Source of the DNA: Panicum virgatum
Lineage: Eukaryota; Streptophyta; Magnoliopsida; Poales; Poaceae
Direction: 5' to 3'
Assembly (NCBI RefSeq): GCF_016808335.1
Contig: NC_053138.1
Location: 56,078,951 to 56,142,950, forward strand
Length of the DNA stretch: 64,000 nucleotides
The notes under the pieces were generated by a model. The model was not told the DNA's origin. It made no database searches and was given only the letters and a program-made list of their open reading frames with translations. Made by a program: the position numbers and the translations under genes. How positions within the stretch are numbered: the stretch's first letter is position 1; each line of letters starts with the position of its first letter. Shown piece by piece: positions 22,401 to 34,618 of the stretch.

Positions 22401-23322
22401 GGGATGTAGGGGTGGAGCGGGCTTGCAGTGGCGGCTCCGCGGCGGGGTGGAGCTCGCCGGGGTTCAAGCGGGGCAGCGGCGGTGTTCTGCGGTGTGGGAG
22501 CGAGGAGAGAGCAAGAGAGCGAGGGGAATGGGTCTCTGGGGTTCCTCTATTGCTCGGGCGCTCGCTAGAAGAGAGCGGCGGGCTCTGCAGGGGGCGCTCC
22601 ACGGCGACGTCGCGGTGGCGGCCGTCGGGGAGGTTCTGGGTGCGGCGGGGGCGCGTGGCTCGGCCGGGAGTCTCCAGCGCGAAGCAACAGGAGGGGGAGG
22701 AGGTCGTCCGCGACGCGTGGGCGCCAGCGCACGGCGGAGTAATGGCCGGGAAAGCCGGGAAGGCGTCGGCGGCGGCGCTGTCGGTGGCGTCGGCGGCGAG
22801 AAGCAGAGCAGGGAAGGGGAGATGGTCATAAGGGTCGATTTGTAATTACCAAAAAATTCCAGGGACCTCTCTGTAAATAAGCAATAACTTTTAAACTAAA
22901 GCTCAAATGAAAAAGTGCCCAACATGAAAGTTGTTCAATTTTTCAAGATCTACAACTTTTATGTTGTGCAAAAATTTATTTGACCAAAGATTCAAGAGCT
23001 AAAATTAAAAAACATTGAAGGGATTTTGAATTCTAGGAAATTTGTCTTTTTCAATGCAAAATCACTTCAAATGTAGACTTACAAGCAAAAATGACTACCA
23101 TGCATTAAATGCACTGAAATTTTGCACAAACACCCTCCATAAAAGCTATAAACACAAATAACTATATAAAGGACCTTGCATAAAATCATAATTACACATA
23201 TAGCCTTTCATAATTACAAAAAGATCCTTTTTAAGCATTTCAAGCACAAGATGCATATCAACAAACACAATTACTGTGCAGACACCTATTTAAATTACTG
23301 TGCAAACACCCGGGGTGTTACA
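19495..23322 (-). repeat. Tekay element 3' LTR
   Basis: In element orientation it starts TGTAACACCCCGGG (at 23322) and ends TTCTGCCATA (at 19495). It is nearly identical to 30786-34613. A very GC-rich island lies at 22120-22850. No gene is supported inside it; the short frames here recur unchanged in the other LTR. Confidence 0.93.
22120..22850. other. GC-rich, CpG-rich island inside the Tekay 3' LTR
   Basis: About 730 bp of GGCGG/GCGAGG-rich DNA in an otherwise AT-rich LTR. Frames of 70-175 codons open on both strands, as expected from composition, with Pro/Arg/Ala-rich translations. The duplicate is at 33411-34141. More than half of the differences between the two LTRs that I noticed fall in or near this island. 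Confidence 0.7.
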
Positions 23323-23334
23323 GCCTTCCCCCCT
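23323..23334 (-). other. Polypurine tract, Tekay element
   Basis: On the minus strand AGGGGGGAAGGC lies directly ahead of the 3' LTR start TGTAACACC. It overlaps the end of the chromodomain frame. Confidence 0.8.
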
Positions 23335-23584
23335 AAAAGGAATCTCGTCCCGAGATTATAGGAAGAAAAGGATGCAAAGACTTGGTACCTGGATTGGTTC
23401 TAAGAAAGTCGGGAAAGTTTCTTTGGAGAAAATTTTCAGTTTCCCAAGTAGCTTCTTCTATAGTATGCTGATTCCACTGGATTTTGTACATTTTAACTTT
23501 CTCCCTTCTAGTACTTCTTTCTTTTGTGTCAAGAATCTTGATTGGATACTCCGTATAAGATAGATCGGATTCAATCTCGATATT
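23333..23584 (-). pseudogene. Chromodomain tail of Tekay pol, behind a premature TAG
   Basis: Eighty-four codons in frame with pol follow the TAG at 23585-23587 and end at TAG 23333. The translation contains YPIKILDTKERSTRR, KMYKIQWNQH and EEATWETENFL, matching the chromodomain of Del/Tekay integrases. That module is thought to steer integration to heterochromatin by binding histone marks. The stop sits between the integrase C-terminus (EIIEP) and this domain. A CAG-to-TAG change is the simplest explanation, and unless read through it would remove the targeting module. Confidence 0.85.
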
Positions 23585-26500
23585 CTATGGTTCAATGATT
23601 TCAGTAGATACCCTGGTGCACTTCCGAAGTTGTGATACATGGAAGACATCATGAACGGCGGCCAACTGAGAAGGAAGACGAAGTCGGTAGGCAACGGGTC
23701 CATAAGTTTCGATGATTTCAAATGGTCCGATGTATCGGGGTGCTAATTTCCCTTTTACGCCAAAGCGTTGAATACCTTTAGTAGGAGATACTCGCAAATA
23801 TACGAAGTTCCCTACCTCGAACTGTAAAGGATCTCTTCTTTTGTCTGCATAACTTTTCTGTCTTGATTGAGCTGTTTTAAGATTAACCTGGATAACTCTG
23901 ACTTGCTCCTCTGCCTCAGAGACTAAATCTGGCCCAAAAATTTTGCGTTCCCCTGCTTGTGACCAATTCAAAGGAGTTCGACACCTTCGACCGTATAATG
24001 CTTCAAATGGTGCCATTTGCAAGCTGGATTGATAACTGTTATTGTATGAAAACTCTGCCAATGCTAGGCACTTAACCCAGTTCTTGCCATATTGAATAGT
24101 ACATGCCCTCAACATGTCTTCAAGGATTTGATTGATTCGTTCAGTTTGCCCATCTGTTTGTGGATGATAAGCTGAACTACGAATCAATTTTGTTCCAAGG
24201 GATTCCTGCATTTGCTCCCAGAAACGTGCTATAAACTGAGGCCCACGATCAGAAATAATCGTCTTTGGAATGCCATGTAAATGAACAATCTGATCGAGAT
24301 AAATCTCTGCGTACTTCTTGGCAGAATAAGTGGTGTGTACTGGAATAAAATGAGCGGTCTTGGTGAGTCTATCAACGATTACCCAAACAGAATCATGCTT
24401 ATGAGGAGTAGTGGGTAAACCAACGATAAAATCCATACTGATGTCCTCCCATTTCCAGGATGGAATGGGTAAAGGTTGGAGAGTACCAGCTACTTTCAAG
24501 TGACTAGCTTTAACTCTTTGACAAACATCACATTCAGAAATATATCTGGCAATCTCTCTTTTCATTCTAGTCCACCAGAAATTTTGTTTGAGATCATGGT
24601 ACATCTTGGTACCACCGGGATGAATCGAAAACTTCGATAGATGTGCTTCATCAAGGATTTGTTTTCTAAGCTCATGATTCTTGGGTACAACTAGTCGAGA
24701 TTCAAACCATAAAACTCCTCTATGATCCACTCGGAAACATTTATACTTTGCTTCACCTTGTGATAACTTTTCCTTGATGACCTTGATACCCTCATCATGT
24801 AATTGCCCCATGATGATGCTATTATGAAGTGTAGGCTCAAGGGATATATGGTTCAAACTTCCTTGAGGTACCATTTCTAGGTTTAACTTCATCATTTCCT
24901 GGCATAGAGTTTCATTGAATGGTTCTATAGATAGACAATGGCATTGTGACTTGCGGCTGAGTGCATCCGCAACCACATTAGCCTTTCCTGGATGATAGTG
25001 CACTTCTAGATCATAATCCTTTATCAACTCTAGCCAACGTCTCTGCCTCATGTTGAGATCAGCTTGAGTGAAGATATATTTGAGGCTCTTATGGTCAGTG
25101 TAAATATTACAGTGAGTTCCCATAAGATGATGTCTCCAAATCTTAAGAGCGTGAATGACAGCTGCTAATTCCAGATCATGGGTTGGATAATTCTTCTCAT
25201 GATCCCGGAGAGCTCTTGATGCATAAGAGATAACCCGGTTGTCCTGCATAAGCACACAAGCAAGTCCTGTACCCGAAGCATCACAATAGACATCAAAAGG
25301 TTTAGTACTGTCCGGTGTAGACAATACTGGAGCGGTAGTTAATCTTGCTTTGAGAGTTTGGAAAGCTTCCTCACACTTATCATTCCAAACAAACTTCACT
25401 CCTTTCTTCAATAACTCCGTTATAGGCTTGGCTATTCTGGAGAAATCAGTAATGAACCGACGATAATATCCAGCTAAACCAAGAAAACTGCGAATTTGAT
25501 GAACTGAAATAGGAGATTCCCAATCCATCACTTTTTGTACTTTAGTTGGATCAACAGATATACCATCACTGGAGATAGTGTGACCTAAGAATTTCACACT
25601 GTCCAACCAAAATTCACACTTGGAGAATTTGGCATAAAGATGATGATCTCGTAATCGTTGAAGAACGATACGCAAATGTTCAGCATGATCTTCTTCATTC
25701 TTGGAGTAGATCAAGATATCGTCAATGAAAACCACGACGAATTTATCCAGCTCCGGCATGAAGACTGAATTCATCAAGTACATAAAATATGCTGGGGCGT
25801 TGGTAAGACCAAAAGACATAACCAAATATTCATATAGTCCATATCTGGTAGAGAAAGCAGTCTTTGGAATATCACAAGGCTTGATCTTTATTTGATGGTA
25901 GCCAGAACGAAGATCAATCTTAGAGAAAACCTTAGCTCCAGCTAACTGATCAAACAGAATATCAATGCGGGGAAGAGGATACTTGTTTTTAATAGTGACC
26001 GCATTGAGGGGTCGATAATCAACACATAGCCTCAAACTATTGTCTTTCTTCTTCACAAACAGGGCTGGACATCCCCAGGGTGAAGAACTTGGACGTATAA
26101 AACCTTTGTCAAGAAGGTCTTGGAGTTGGACTTTCAATTCTGCTAATTCATTTGGAGGCATTCGGTACGACCTCTTAGAAATAGGGGCGGTACCGGGTTG
26201 AAGTTCGATAACAAACTCGATGTCTCTATCAGGAGGCATTCCAGGTAAATCATCTGGAAATACATCCGCATACTCCCACACAATAGGGATATCTTCAAGT
26301 TTAATTTCTTTTGCGGCATAAGCACAAGAGTTAATGTACTCTCGTTGTGGTAGATAGAGTATGGTGGCTCCTTGATGTGGTGAATCTATCTCGATAGCTC
26401 GGGAAGAGATATCTAAAAGTACTTTATGTGTAGTCATCCAATTCACGCCTAGAATAACATCCATGCCTTCTAAATTCAGCAAGATCAAGTCTGTCTTTAT

Positions 26501-27862
26501 CAATTTGCTACCCAGCTTAATTGGCACACATCTAGTGATTTGATTGGAAGCTATCTTCCCACCAGGGGTTGTTATCATAAAAGATCCCTTAGTATGACAA
26601 AAATCCAATCCTAATCTTGCTCCAAATTTGGCACTTATAAAACTATGTGTTGCACCAGAATCAAATAATATGACTGCGGGTTTATTGTGGATAGAGAAAG
26701 TACCCGTCATTACTGGTGCTCCTGCTGGAAGGTCTGCAAGAGTAGTGAAATTAACTCGCCCTTGCCGGACTTGCACCATTTGCCTCTTGCCCTTGCCCTT
26801 GTTGTTGTTGTTGTTGTTCTTATTAGAGTTTTGCCCTGGATTATTCCTTCTGGGTTGTGGACAATTCTTGGCAAAATGAGAAGCACTGCCGCAGTTGAAA
26901 CATCGATTATTACTATTCCCACTATTGAATTGTGGGGCATTCGGCCTTGGGCTAAATTGCTGCTGTTGCTGTTGCTGAGGCACTGGAGGTCTGAATCCTC
27001 CTTGTTGCTGAGGCGGCCTAAAGACAAATCTACCCACTGGGGCATTTCTTTGTGGAGGTCTGGGTGGAGTATTTTGCACCAGGCGATACCTCGGTGGCTG
27101 GGCACTCGAGGGTCCCGTTGGTGCCTTCCGCTTTTTCTCAGCACGATGTGCAGCAATACAATCTTCCTGGGTAATGGCCATATTAACCAGCTCACTATAG
27201 GTATTGGGCTGAACCAAGTTTAAACGTTCCTTGAGCTTAGTATTGAGGCCACGACGGAAACGATCACGTTTCTTGGCATCAGTATCAGCATGATGGCCCG
27301 CATATTGGCACAGATGATTGAAGGTCTGTGCATATTGAAGAACAGTGCGGGTTCCCTGATCTAGAGCCAAGAATTCATTCAACTTTCTTTCAATTAATCC
27401 ATCCGGAATATGATGTGATCTGAATGCAGTTCTGAATTCCTCCCAAGATATGATATGTTCAGCAGGCTGCATTTCACAATAATTATCCCACCATATACGT
27501 GCAGGACCGCGAAGCTGTTGGGCGGCAAAGGGGGCCTTGTTCGCATCAATACATGGTACCGCTAACAAAGCAAACTTGGAATTGATTGTACGAAGCCAAG
27601 CATCGGCATCCAATGGGTCATCAGCTTTGCTGAAAAGTGGAGGTTGGGTACCAAAGAATTCCTGGTAACCCGCTGGTTGTGCCTCCCTTCCTCCATACTG
27701 TTGGCGTGGCTGATTTTGTTGCCCTTGGACTAGCTGGCGAAGCAACTCTGTTTGCATGGCCATTAACTCGGCCAGATTCGACGGGGGTGGCGGTGGTTGC
27801 TGAGATCCACTGCCAGTTTCACAACCAAAGCCATCAGGCGTTCCGCGTGTATGACCAACCAT
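23585..27862 (-). CDS. gag-pol: Tekay gag-pol polyprotein
   Basis: 1425 codons in a single frame. The Gag core is at about residues 85-235 (ARIWWDNY, then [19 protein letters not shown]), with a CCHC knuckle [14 protein letters not shown] near 325. Protease has [13 protein letters not shown] near 405. RT has [14 protein letters not shown] and the catalytic FIDDILIYS, followed by RNase H ([16 protein letters not shown]). The integrase zinc-binding region includes [17 protein letters not shown] and CDVCQRVK; its core runs from DFIVGLP through ISDRGPQF to [14 protein letters not shown]. The tail ([22 protein letters not shown]) leads to the chromodomain beyond the TAG. All catalytic residues I can identify are present. 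The one oddity is [10 protein letters not shown] in RT, where APATFM is usual. Confidence 0.95.
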   Translation of the reverse strand: MVGHTRGTPDGFGCETGSGSQQPPPPPSNLAELMAMQTELLRQLVQGQQNQPRQQYGGREAQPAGYQEFFGTQPPLFSKADDPLDADAWLRTINSKFALLAVPCIDANKAPFAAQQLRGPARIWWDNYCEMQPAEHIISWEEFRTAFRSHHIPDGLIERKLNEFLALDQGTRTVLQYAQTFNHLCQYAGHHADTDAKKRDRFRRGLNTKLKERLNLVQPNTYSELVNMAITQEDCIAAHRAEKKRKAPTGPSSAQPPRYRLVQNTPPRPPQRNAPVGRFVFRPPQQQGGFRPPVPQQQQQQQFSPRPNAPQFNSGNSNNRCFNCGSASHFAKNCPQPRRNNPGQNSNKNNNNNNKGKGKRQMVQVRQGRVNFTTLADLPAGAPVMTGTFSIHNKPAVILFDSGATHSFISAKFGARLGLDFCHTKGSFMITTPGGKIASNQITRCVPIKLGSKLIKTDLILLNLEGMDVILGVNWMTTHKVLLDISSRAIEIDSPHQGATILYLPQREYINSCAYAAKEIKLEDIPIVWEYADVFPDDLPGMPPDRDIEFVIELQPGTAPISKRSYRMPPNELAELKVQLQDLLDKGFIRPSSSPWGCPALFVKKKDNSLRLCVDYRPLNAVTIKNKYPLPRIDILFDQLAGAKVFSKIDLRSGYHQIKIKPCDIPKTAFSTRYGLYEYLVMSFGLTNAPAYFMYLMNSVFMPELDKFVVVFIDDILIYSKNEEDHAEHLRIVLQRLRDHHLYAKFSKCEFWLDSVKFLGHTISSDGISVDPTKVQKVMDWESPISVHQIRSFLGLAGYYRRFITDFSRIAKPITELLKKGVKFVWNDKCEEAFQTLKARLTTAPVLSTPDSTKPFDVYCDASGTGLACVLMQDNRVISYASRALRDHEKNYPTHDLELAAVIHALKIWRHHLMGTHCNIYTDHKSLKYIFTQADLNMRQRRWLELIKDYDLEVHYHPGKANVVADALSRKSQCHCLSIEPFNETLCQEMMKLNLEMVPQGSLNHISLEPTLHNSIIMGQLHDEGIKVIKEKLSQGEAKYKCFRVDHRGVLWFESRLVVPKNHELRKQILDEAHLSKFSIHPGGTKMYHDLKQNFWWTRMKREIARYISECDVCQRVKASHLKVAGTLQPLPIPSWKWEDISMDFIVGLPTTPHKHDSVWVIVDRLTKTAHFIPVHTTYSAKKYAEIYLDQIVHLHGIPKTIISDRGPQFIARFWEQMQESLGTKLIRSSAYHPQTDGQTERINQILEDMLRACTIQYGKNWVKCLALAEFSYNNSYQSSLQMAPFEALYGRRCRTPLNWSQAGERKIFGPDLVSEAEEQVRVIQVNLKTAQSRQKSYADKRRDPLQFEVGNFVYLRVSPTKGIQRFGVKGKLAPRYIGPFEIIETYGPVAYRLRLPSQLAAVHDVFHVSQLRKCTRVSTEIIEP

Positions 27863-28488
27863 ATGAAATTATGGAAGACATCCATTAGATACATATTTCT
27901 TGCTTCCAAAATCAATGGTACGTGCAATGATCATACATAGGATAAAACAAAATCAGCAAAATTTAACTAGATGCGGCGTAGCACAATATGCACAGCACAT
28001 AACTGTGCAAAAATCAAAACTGGTTAGCTGTTAGATAGCTTCATGCTCCATTGTATAGAGACTCAATGCTGAGAGCAAAGGATAAAGAAACTAATCTATC
28101 AATTCGCTCTTCATCGCTATGTGCTATGCTGCTAATCAACAAAGATCATAGAAGGGCTTGGTCTAAAATTTAGTCTCACAGATCCAATATGTTAAATTTG
28201 ATGAGCACACATGTCACAAAAATTTGCAACATCTTGTATTCATCAAACAGCGTGAACATGCACAAATGAAGAGATTTGGTAAGTAGGAAGATCCTGATTT
28301 CCAAACTGGTAGTCGCTACTTATATTACATTCAAAGCAGCATATTTCTTACAACCTAACATCACTCAACCTTACCACATATTATACAACAAGTGGTACTC
28401 CTCCCTAGGGTTATCTTCCAACATCTCTTTCCTAGGTACAAGCTACAACAAGATAAAACACGAACTTTCTAGGACTAGTCTAAGGCGC
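27863..28488. other. Tekay leader between ORF0 and gag
   Basis: 626 bp, AT-rich. No gene is seen. Confidence 0.6.
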
Positions 28489-29391
28489 CTAGAAGTCGTC
28501 GAGGTTGCCCACAGAAGAGGCACTGCCGTAAGAAGAGTCATCCGGCTGAGGGTTAGGCTCAGCAAGTGCGTGCTCTGAATCTAAGTCAGATACTCCCTCA
28601 ATCTCCTCTGGGTCCTCCTCTGCTGCTGCAGGCTCAGCTGGGGCATCTAGTTGCTCCTGGAGCATACCAACATGTGCTAAAGCATCAGCCCAATCTGCTT
28701 GGAGCTCATTCACCTGCCCCTGAAGAAAACCAATAACTATGTTGCGCTGCTCTATCTCAGCACCATGCTCCATAGCCTGATGCTCAAACTGTGCAATAGC
28801 ATTATCCCTTCCAGCAACGGCATCCTGAAGTCCCTGAATCTGAGTATCCCTCAAACGAAGGCCTCGCTGAAAACTCTGGGCCAAGTCTATCACCTGGTCC
28901 ATGTGTCGCTGCTGGAGTATCTGGTAGTGAGACTGAGCATTCATATATCTGACTACTGCCTCGATAGTCTCATCCGCTACATCTCCAATCAAGTGCCCGA
29001 ACTGTGTGACCCTGAACAGCCACTCTGCATTGCCAGCACTGACTGCCGGGAACAAACCAATAGGATATGCTGCTACCTCCTCGGGATGGTGCTCACAAAA
29101 AGTGGTGATAGCGTTGAGAGCTGCTTTCTCAAACGCATCCACAAGACGGTACCCAATCACCTCGATCTCAATCGGTAGCCACTCCAAGGTGGGGTGCTGA
29201 GGAATGGTCATTTTAACTCTGTTCTTCTTAATTCCATCCTCCGAAAACTGGCGTCCCGTGTACTGGGGTGGATCTAGGTAGTGGAAGATACGAAGTGAAT
29301 CCCAAAGAATCCTCGGAAAACCCTCCCAGTACAGACAGTCGGTATGAGCATTTCCCTCCTCATCCCAAAAGATCTGAGAACAAGTCGCCAT
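28489..29391 (-). CDS. Tekay ORF upstream of gag (ORF0), coiled-coil-rich protein of unknown function
   Basis: 300 codons from the second Met (MATCSQIFWDEEGN), chosen over an upstream Met at 29445 whose extra 18 residues are hydrophobic and unlike the rest. The N-terminal half (CLYWEGFPRILWDSLRIF and EYTGRQF-like text) is globular. The middle (about residues 165-250) is Gln/Glu/His-rich with heptad-like spacing, suggesting a coiled coil. The end is very acidic (EEDPEEIEGVSDLDSE). An ORF in this place is known in RIRE3/RIRE8-type elements, with no established function. The uninterrupted frame in a young element is compatible with it being expressed. Confidence 0.75.
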   Translation of the reverse strand: MATCSQIFWDEEGNAHTDCLYWEGFPRILWDSLRIFHYLDPPQYTGRQFSEDGIKKNRVKMTIPQHPTLEWLPIEIEVIGYRLVDAFEKAALNAITTFCEHHPEEVAAYPIGLFPAVSAGNAEWLFRVTQFGHLIGDVADETIEAVVRYMNAQSHYQILQQRHMDQVIDLAQSFQRGLRLRDTQIQGLQDAVAGRDNAIAQFEHQAMEHGAEIEQRNIVIGFLQGQVNELQADWADALAHVGMLQEQLDAPAEPAAAEEDPEEIEGVSDLDSEHALAEPNPQPDDSSYGSASSVGNLDDF

Positions 29392-30771
29392 CTGAATCAA
29401 AAAGGATTCAAATGTGAGTAATATAATTATCTCAAGACTTCTCAAATAAAGCTTTAAGAAGACTGCGGTAAAACAAATATGATTCTAATTCACAAGATGA
29501 TATGATTCCAAACTCAAAGAATAAAAAACCACAATTGGTACTGGTTCATCATTTGAGATTCTAAGGAATGAAAAGATCCTTATAACAACATGATGGGGCT
29601 TAGGAGGAAGGCATGACTCGAAACCATATTTTTCATCTAAGGAAACCTAAGCATTTTACAAGCATGCTACTAAAATCAGAAATTCACTCACTCATGTTTT
29701 AAGCACACTAACACTTATCTTATAAGGATTCATACTAGAAATTCCTGAGCAAGCTCATGTAGCAACTTCAACTATTATGAACCAATCAAACATCAACCAA
29801 ATATGCATGCACGTCCTGACCGTCCTCACAAGATAAACAATTGCCAACTATGGTTGGGCTTACGTGGTTAGCACGGTGGTATACATAAATACGGCTCTCC
29901 CTATATAGCTAGTCGATACATTCTAACCGTTCTTATCTTATCGAATCGCGGTTAGTGTTCCTGCAGAAGATTGACAGAACATATATATATCCAATGAACC
30001 TTTCATGCCAGCACTCATGAAAGCGTTCCCAAATATTACCGCTCACTATAGAAGCGGCAGCCATACAATTTCCGCCGTATGGCCAACGTTAACATACGCT
30101 ACCCAGAAGCGTATTCACAAGTTCTTTTACTCCCAATATAGTCGACCGAGATCGATATATTGGCAGCAGCTCAAGTAGGCCACTGCTTGAGCACAGCGTT
30201 CGGTTCACATCGCCGACGGGAAGGTCAGACTCTCTCAGCTGACTGAGTATACTTTACTTCCAATATAGTCAACTAACAGTCGGTATATTGGAAGCACCTC
30301 AAGTAAGCCACTGCTTGAGGGCAGCGTTCGGCTCGCATCACCGACGGGAAGGTCAGACTCTCTCAGCTGACTGAGTATACTTTACTTCCAATATAGTCAA
30401 CTAACAGTCGGTATATTGGAAGCACCTCAAGTAAGCCACTGCTTGAGGGCAGCGTTCGGCTCGCATCACCGACGGGAAGGTCAGACTCTCTCAGCAGACT
30501 GAGGATCCTTACCATCTTACCTCACGTAGGTGCGTCGTTACAAGAATTAAGAGTTGCTTGTGAGTATGGTTTGACAAAATATAAAGTGCTGGAAGTCAGA
30601 TAATAAAACCATACATAAATAACCACATAGTAATTCCCATAAATTCCTTAGGACTTTACGTTCTAAGCACAACTCTTAACGAATCCAACGTAGTTTTCCG
30701 AAATTCTTGTTCTTTCAATTTTATAAGAAAATTAGTTTTTAAGGTTCCAACATCTCTGGTGTATGCTTGCA
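29392..30771. other. Tekay 5' leader with tandem repeats
   Basis: Untranslated RNA leader between the primer site and ORF0. The only marked structure is the 128-bp repeat at 30126-30508. Confidence 0.6.
30126..30508. repeat. Three tandem repeats of about 128 bp in the Tekay leader
   Basis: TTTACTTCCAATATAGTC recurs at about 30126 (variant), 30253 and 30381. Copies 2 and 3 are almost identical; copy 1 is diverged. Each unit contains inverted pairs (CCAATATAG...TATATTGG, and CAAGTAAGCCACTGCTTG), so each can fold into stem-loops in the RNA leader. A role in packaging or translation is conjecture. Confidence 0.85.
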
Positions 30772-30783
30772 GCTCTGATACCA
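30772..30783 (-). other. Primer binding site (initiator-Met tRNA), Tekay element
   Basis: On the minus strand TGGTATCAGAGC begins two bases after the LTR end. Confidence 0.9.
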
Positions 30784-30785
30784 GC

Positions 30786-33700
30786 TGTGGCAGAACCGCC
30801 TAAATTATCCCGGCTCAAGTGCGTAAACTATCACCATAAAGGCAACATTAGCTTAAACGCACTTCAAACGGAACAATTTTTTTTTGGTCTGTCGGGTAAC
30901 GTCCCGATACAACCACCGATTCTCGGATCGAACAAGCATACCCCGCACGAAGGCGAGTTCAGAGATATTACAACCACAATTTTACAACTCAGGCATAAAA
31001 ATGATTACAAACCAGTTAAACACATTATTACAAAGCCAACTTAAATAACAGTTATACAAGCTATGATTATAAGTTCAGAGTCTAAACAGCGGAAGATGAA
31101 ACACGATGACTACAACACGTCGCAAAAGCATACCAAGCTAGCCCAAGCATGGTATCACTCGTCATAGTCATTGCCGGCCGAAGACGTATCCCACTCTACG
31201 GACCAGCCAGGAGGCAACGAGCAAGGATAGGTCAAACTAGCGATCTGATCCTCAAAACTCATACCTGAAAAAGAGTTTCAACAGCAAGGCTGAGTATTCT
31301 AATACTCAGCAAGACTTAACCGACAACGGGTATAAGTAGCCCACTTTAACTAGACTATGCAAGGCTTTGTGAGGCTCTGGTTTTCCTTTTTGCTGAAAAG
31401 CAATAAAGAGTATGTCCTTACTTTCAAGTTTTAGCTTCAAGATTCTAGTTGATTAACCATTCTATGTAAGCATCTACTATCCAATCATGGTGGAACTTAT
31501 AAGCAAACATCGAGATTAATAAGAATATTGTTGCTCTTATTACTCTGTGTGGCAAAGAGATCAAGCAGTCTCATTTCATCGTGAGAGGCGGACGATTCTG
31601 AATCGAAATTCAACCTTGCAAGGGTAACCTAGCACACACGTCTGGAATACCGTCGGGTCATTCCCAAACAACCGTTAACCTTTCTTTCCGGCTTGTGGAT
31701 AGTGCCACTCTCCCCGACTACAGGGCTCCAAGGCCGAACCTTGTCCCTAGAAGTCGTAGTGTTGCGCAACATATAATAAAACCTATCCCTACTGAGAGAG
31801 TGGGAGGTATATCCACTCCCCGGTCCAATCGGCTACTAGGCTTGCCGCGTACCATATTTACGGCATGTGACTAGTACTTTCAAAAACTTAACCAGCACTA
31901 CCACACACCGCGACCTTAGCAAGTTCATCAACACATACGGGGTCTCACATAGGACATGATATCGAACACAACCCCGTCCGTCGTCCTTATATTGATAACA
32001 GAAAGTAAACAAGCAATTCCTATAAAGCTCGCGAGTGACAGGCAATCACTCGACTTTTACCGTTCCTATAAGCTTAGCAATTACTCGAACTCAAGTCTAG
32101 TGTTCAGTACATAGGTTCCTAGGATCATGCATCTAGGGTTTCAATCCAAATCCTAAGAACTGTAAATGCACAAGTAAGTAATAATACAGTAAATGAAATT
32201 AATTTGAAGTATAGGTTGTGTCCGGGGCTTGCCTTCTCGATAATTGCTAACTATTTCAGCTCTAGGCTCTTCCGAACTTTGGTCCGGGGCTTCAGTTAGT
32301 TCCGCAGTGTTCACTTGAGCTTCGAGATCACCTCCGTCAGATTCCGGGATCAGCTCGTACGTCCCGTCCGACAAAGTAGTCGTATCTATATGTAATGCAA
32401 GAACAATATTAAAAACACACATGGGCAATTGTTTATAGAGTAGTTAAATAACAAATCTAACTACACAAGGCATCATGATCAACAGCACAAATGAAGTTGA
32501 CTAACTTCATAAACAAGTGGGGTGATTTCCTATACAATTAAGTCATGGTTTGCAAAAAAATCAACAACTCAGAGTACAAATAGTAATAAATTCTACCAAA
32601 ATTACACTAAACAGAACATGAACAAAGTAATCTACCCTGTAAAATTCATGCCAAGACATGTAACCATTTAATCCCAATAAATCATTTATGCAGGCAACAC
32701 CTAATACAAGCTCGAATTATACAGATCAAACTAGAGCCAAAAAGAAGCTCAAAATTTAACAGGAGATCTACAAAGGGATGATTTATCTACTGTGAATTTT
32801 TCATGATTTTATCTATACGGAATTAATTCTGAGAAAATAAACAAAACAGACATCAGTTTAGAAAGATTCAATTTTAGCTCCTGTTCTAGCCATTAACTGA
32901 TGCTCAAACTTCCTGGACAAGTTAAGATATTCTAGATGAACACTCAGGAATATTTTCAGGATTTAACAAGAAAAGAAACTATTTATCATAAATAAAGTAT
33001 ACTAAACAAGGAGTAAATCAAATAAATAGCTACAACAAAGAACTGACCACGAAATTTTTATAGCAAAGCTAGTGTAACAAGAGTAAACTACCACCAATAT
33101 TTCAGAGCAATATCAGCTTTCAAGTATCACATAAGAAAAAGATTAAAGAACTAGTATTTATACACCTAGTAACACAAAACAAAATCTACAGCAAAAACTT
33201 GCAACTAAAGCCTAACATATTATGGTTCTAATGCATAGAGCTCTTCAAGAGGATTCCAAAACATCAAGATTTGCTAATTTACGAATTTTCTACGAATTGA
33301 TATTGAATTTCAAAGATCACTGAAAAACATTGCAAACCAGTCCCTAAGGCACTATTGCAATGAGTCACTGACATCGCAGATAACCCCCTAGGCTTTCTCA
33401 AATTCAAGCACGCGGTCCTTGGGTCGGGTCAGAGAGGGGAGGCGAGGTTTGACCGGCCGTTTCCCGGCGAGGGGCTCACCGGCGGCGAGGGTGGAGGGGT
33501 GCGTGAGCTTCACGGGTGCAAGGCGCACCTCTGGGTGTCCTAGGGTTGCGGGGAGAGGCTCGGAAGCGACGGCTCGGCGGAGCAGGGCGGGTCGGCGGCG
33601 GAGGCGAGTGACGGCGAGGGTGCTCCGGTGAGGATTGGGCGAGGGGAAACGGTCTGGGAGTTGCGCGAGGGTGAGGCGCGGCTAATGGTGGGGGATGTAG

Positions 33701-34613
33701 GGGTGGAGCGGGCTTGCAGTGGCGGCTCCGCGGCGGGGTGGAGCTCGCCGGGGTTCAAGCGGGGCGGCGGCGGTGTTCTGCGGTGTGGGAGCGAGGAGAG
33801 AGCAAGAGAGCGAGGGGAATGGGTCTCTGGGGTTCCTCTATTGCTCGGGCGCTCGCTAGAAGAGAGCGGCGGGCTCTGCAGGGGGCGCTCCACGGCGACG
33901 TCGCGGTGGCGGCCGTCGGGGAGGTTCTGGGTGCGGCGGGGGCGCGTGGCTCGGCCGGGAGGCTCCAGCGCGAAGCAACAGGAGGGGGAGGAGGTCGTCC
34001 GCGACGCGTGGGCGCCAGCGCACGGCGGAGTAATGGCCGGGAAAGCCGGGAAGGCGTCGGCGGCGGCGCTGTCGGTGGCGTCGGCGGCGAGAAGCAGAGC
34101 AGGGAAGGGGAGATGGTCATAAGGGTCGATTTGTAATTACCAAAAAATTCTAGGGACCTCTCTGTAAATAAGCAATAACTTTTAAACTAAAGCTCAAATG
34201 AAAAAGTGCCCAACATGAAAGTTGTTCAATTTTTCAAGATCTACAACTTTTATGTTGTGCAAAAATTTATTTGACCAAAGATTCAAGAGCTAAAATTAAA
34301 AAACATTGAAGGGATTTTGAATTCTAGGAAATTTGTCTTTTTCAATGCAAAATCACTTCAAATGTAGACTTACAAGCAAAAATGACTACCATGCATTAAA
34401 TGCACTGAAATTTTGCACAAACACCCTCCATAAAAGCTATAAACACAAATAACTATATAAAGGACCTTGCATAAAATCATAATTACACATATAGCCTTTC
34501 ATAATTACAAAAAGATCCTTTTTAAGCATTTCAAGCACAAGATGCATATCAACAAACACAATTACTGTGCAGACACCTATTTAAATTACTGTGCAAACAC
34601 CCGGGGTGTTACA
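30786..34613 (-). repeat. Tekay element 5' LTR
   Basis: 3828 bp, TG...CA in element orientation. It has the same length as the 3' LTR, without indels that I noticed. GC-rich island at 33411-34141. The short frames inside recur in both LTRs and are not supported as genes. Confidence 0.93.
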
Positions 34614-34618
34614 CATCC

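Larger units (their letters stand above)
19495..34613 (-). mobile_element. Tekay/Del-type chromovirus (Ty3/gypsy), full length and young
   Basis: 15119 bp, flanked by CATCC (19490-19494 and 34614-34618). The two 3828-bp LTRs differ at only about nine positions by eye. In element (minus) order it has: 5' LTR, Met-tRNA primer site, an ORF ahead of gag, gag-pol in one frame, chromodomain, polypurine tract, 3' LTR. Long LTRs and an ORF upstream of gag are known from the rice RIRE3/RIRE8 relatives. The outer end of the 3' LTR reads TA (19495-19496) instead of the expected TG, a point mutation in an LTR terminus. It sits in the 3' LTR of the Athila-like element. Confidence 0.94.

Noticed and set aside
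22128..22845. Overlapping frames of 70-175 codons in the Tekay LTR islands
   Set aside because: Composition-driven, present unchanged in the other LTR (33419-34136), with frames equally open on both strands.
30126..30508. CRISPR-like array
   Set aside because: Direct tandem repeats of about 128 bp with no spacers, in a plant retroelement leader.
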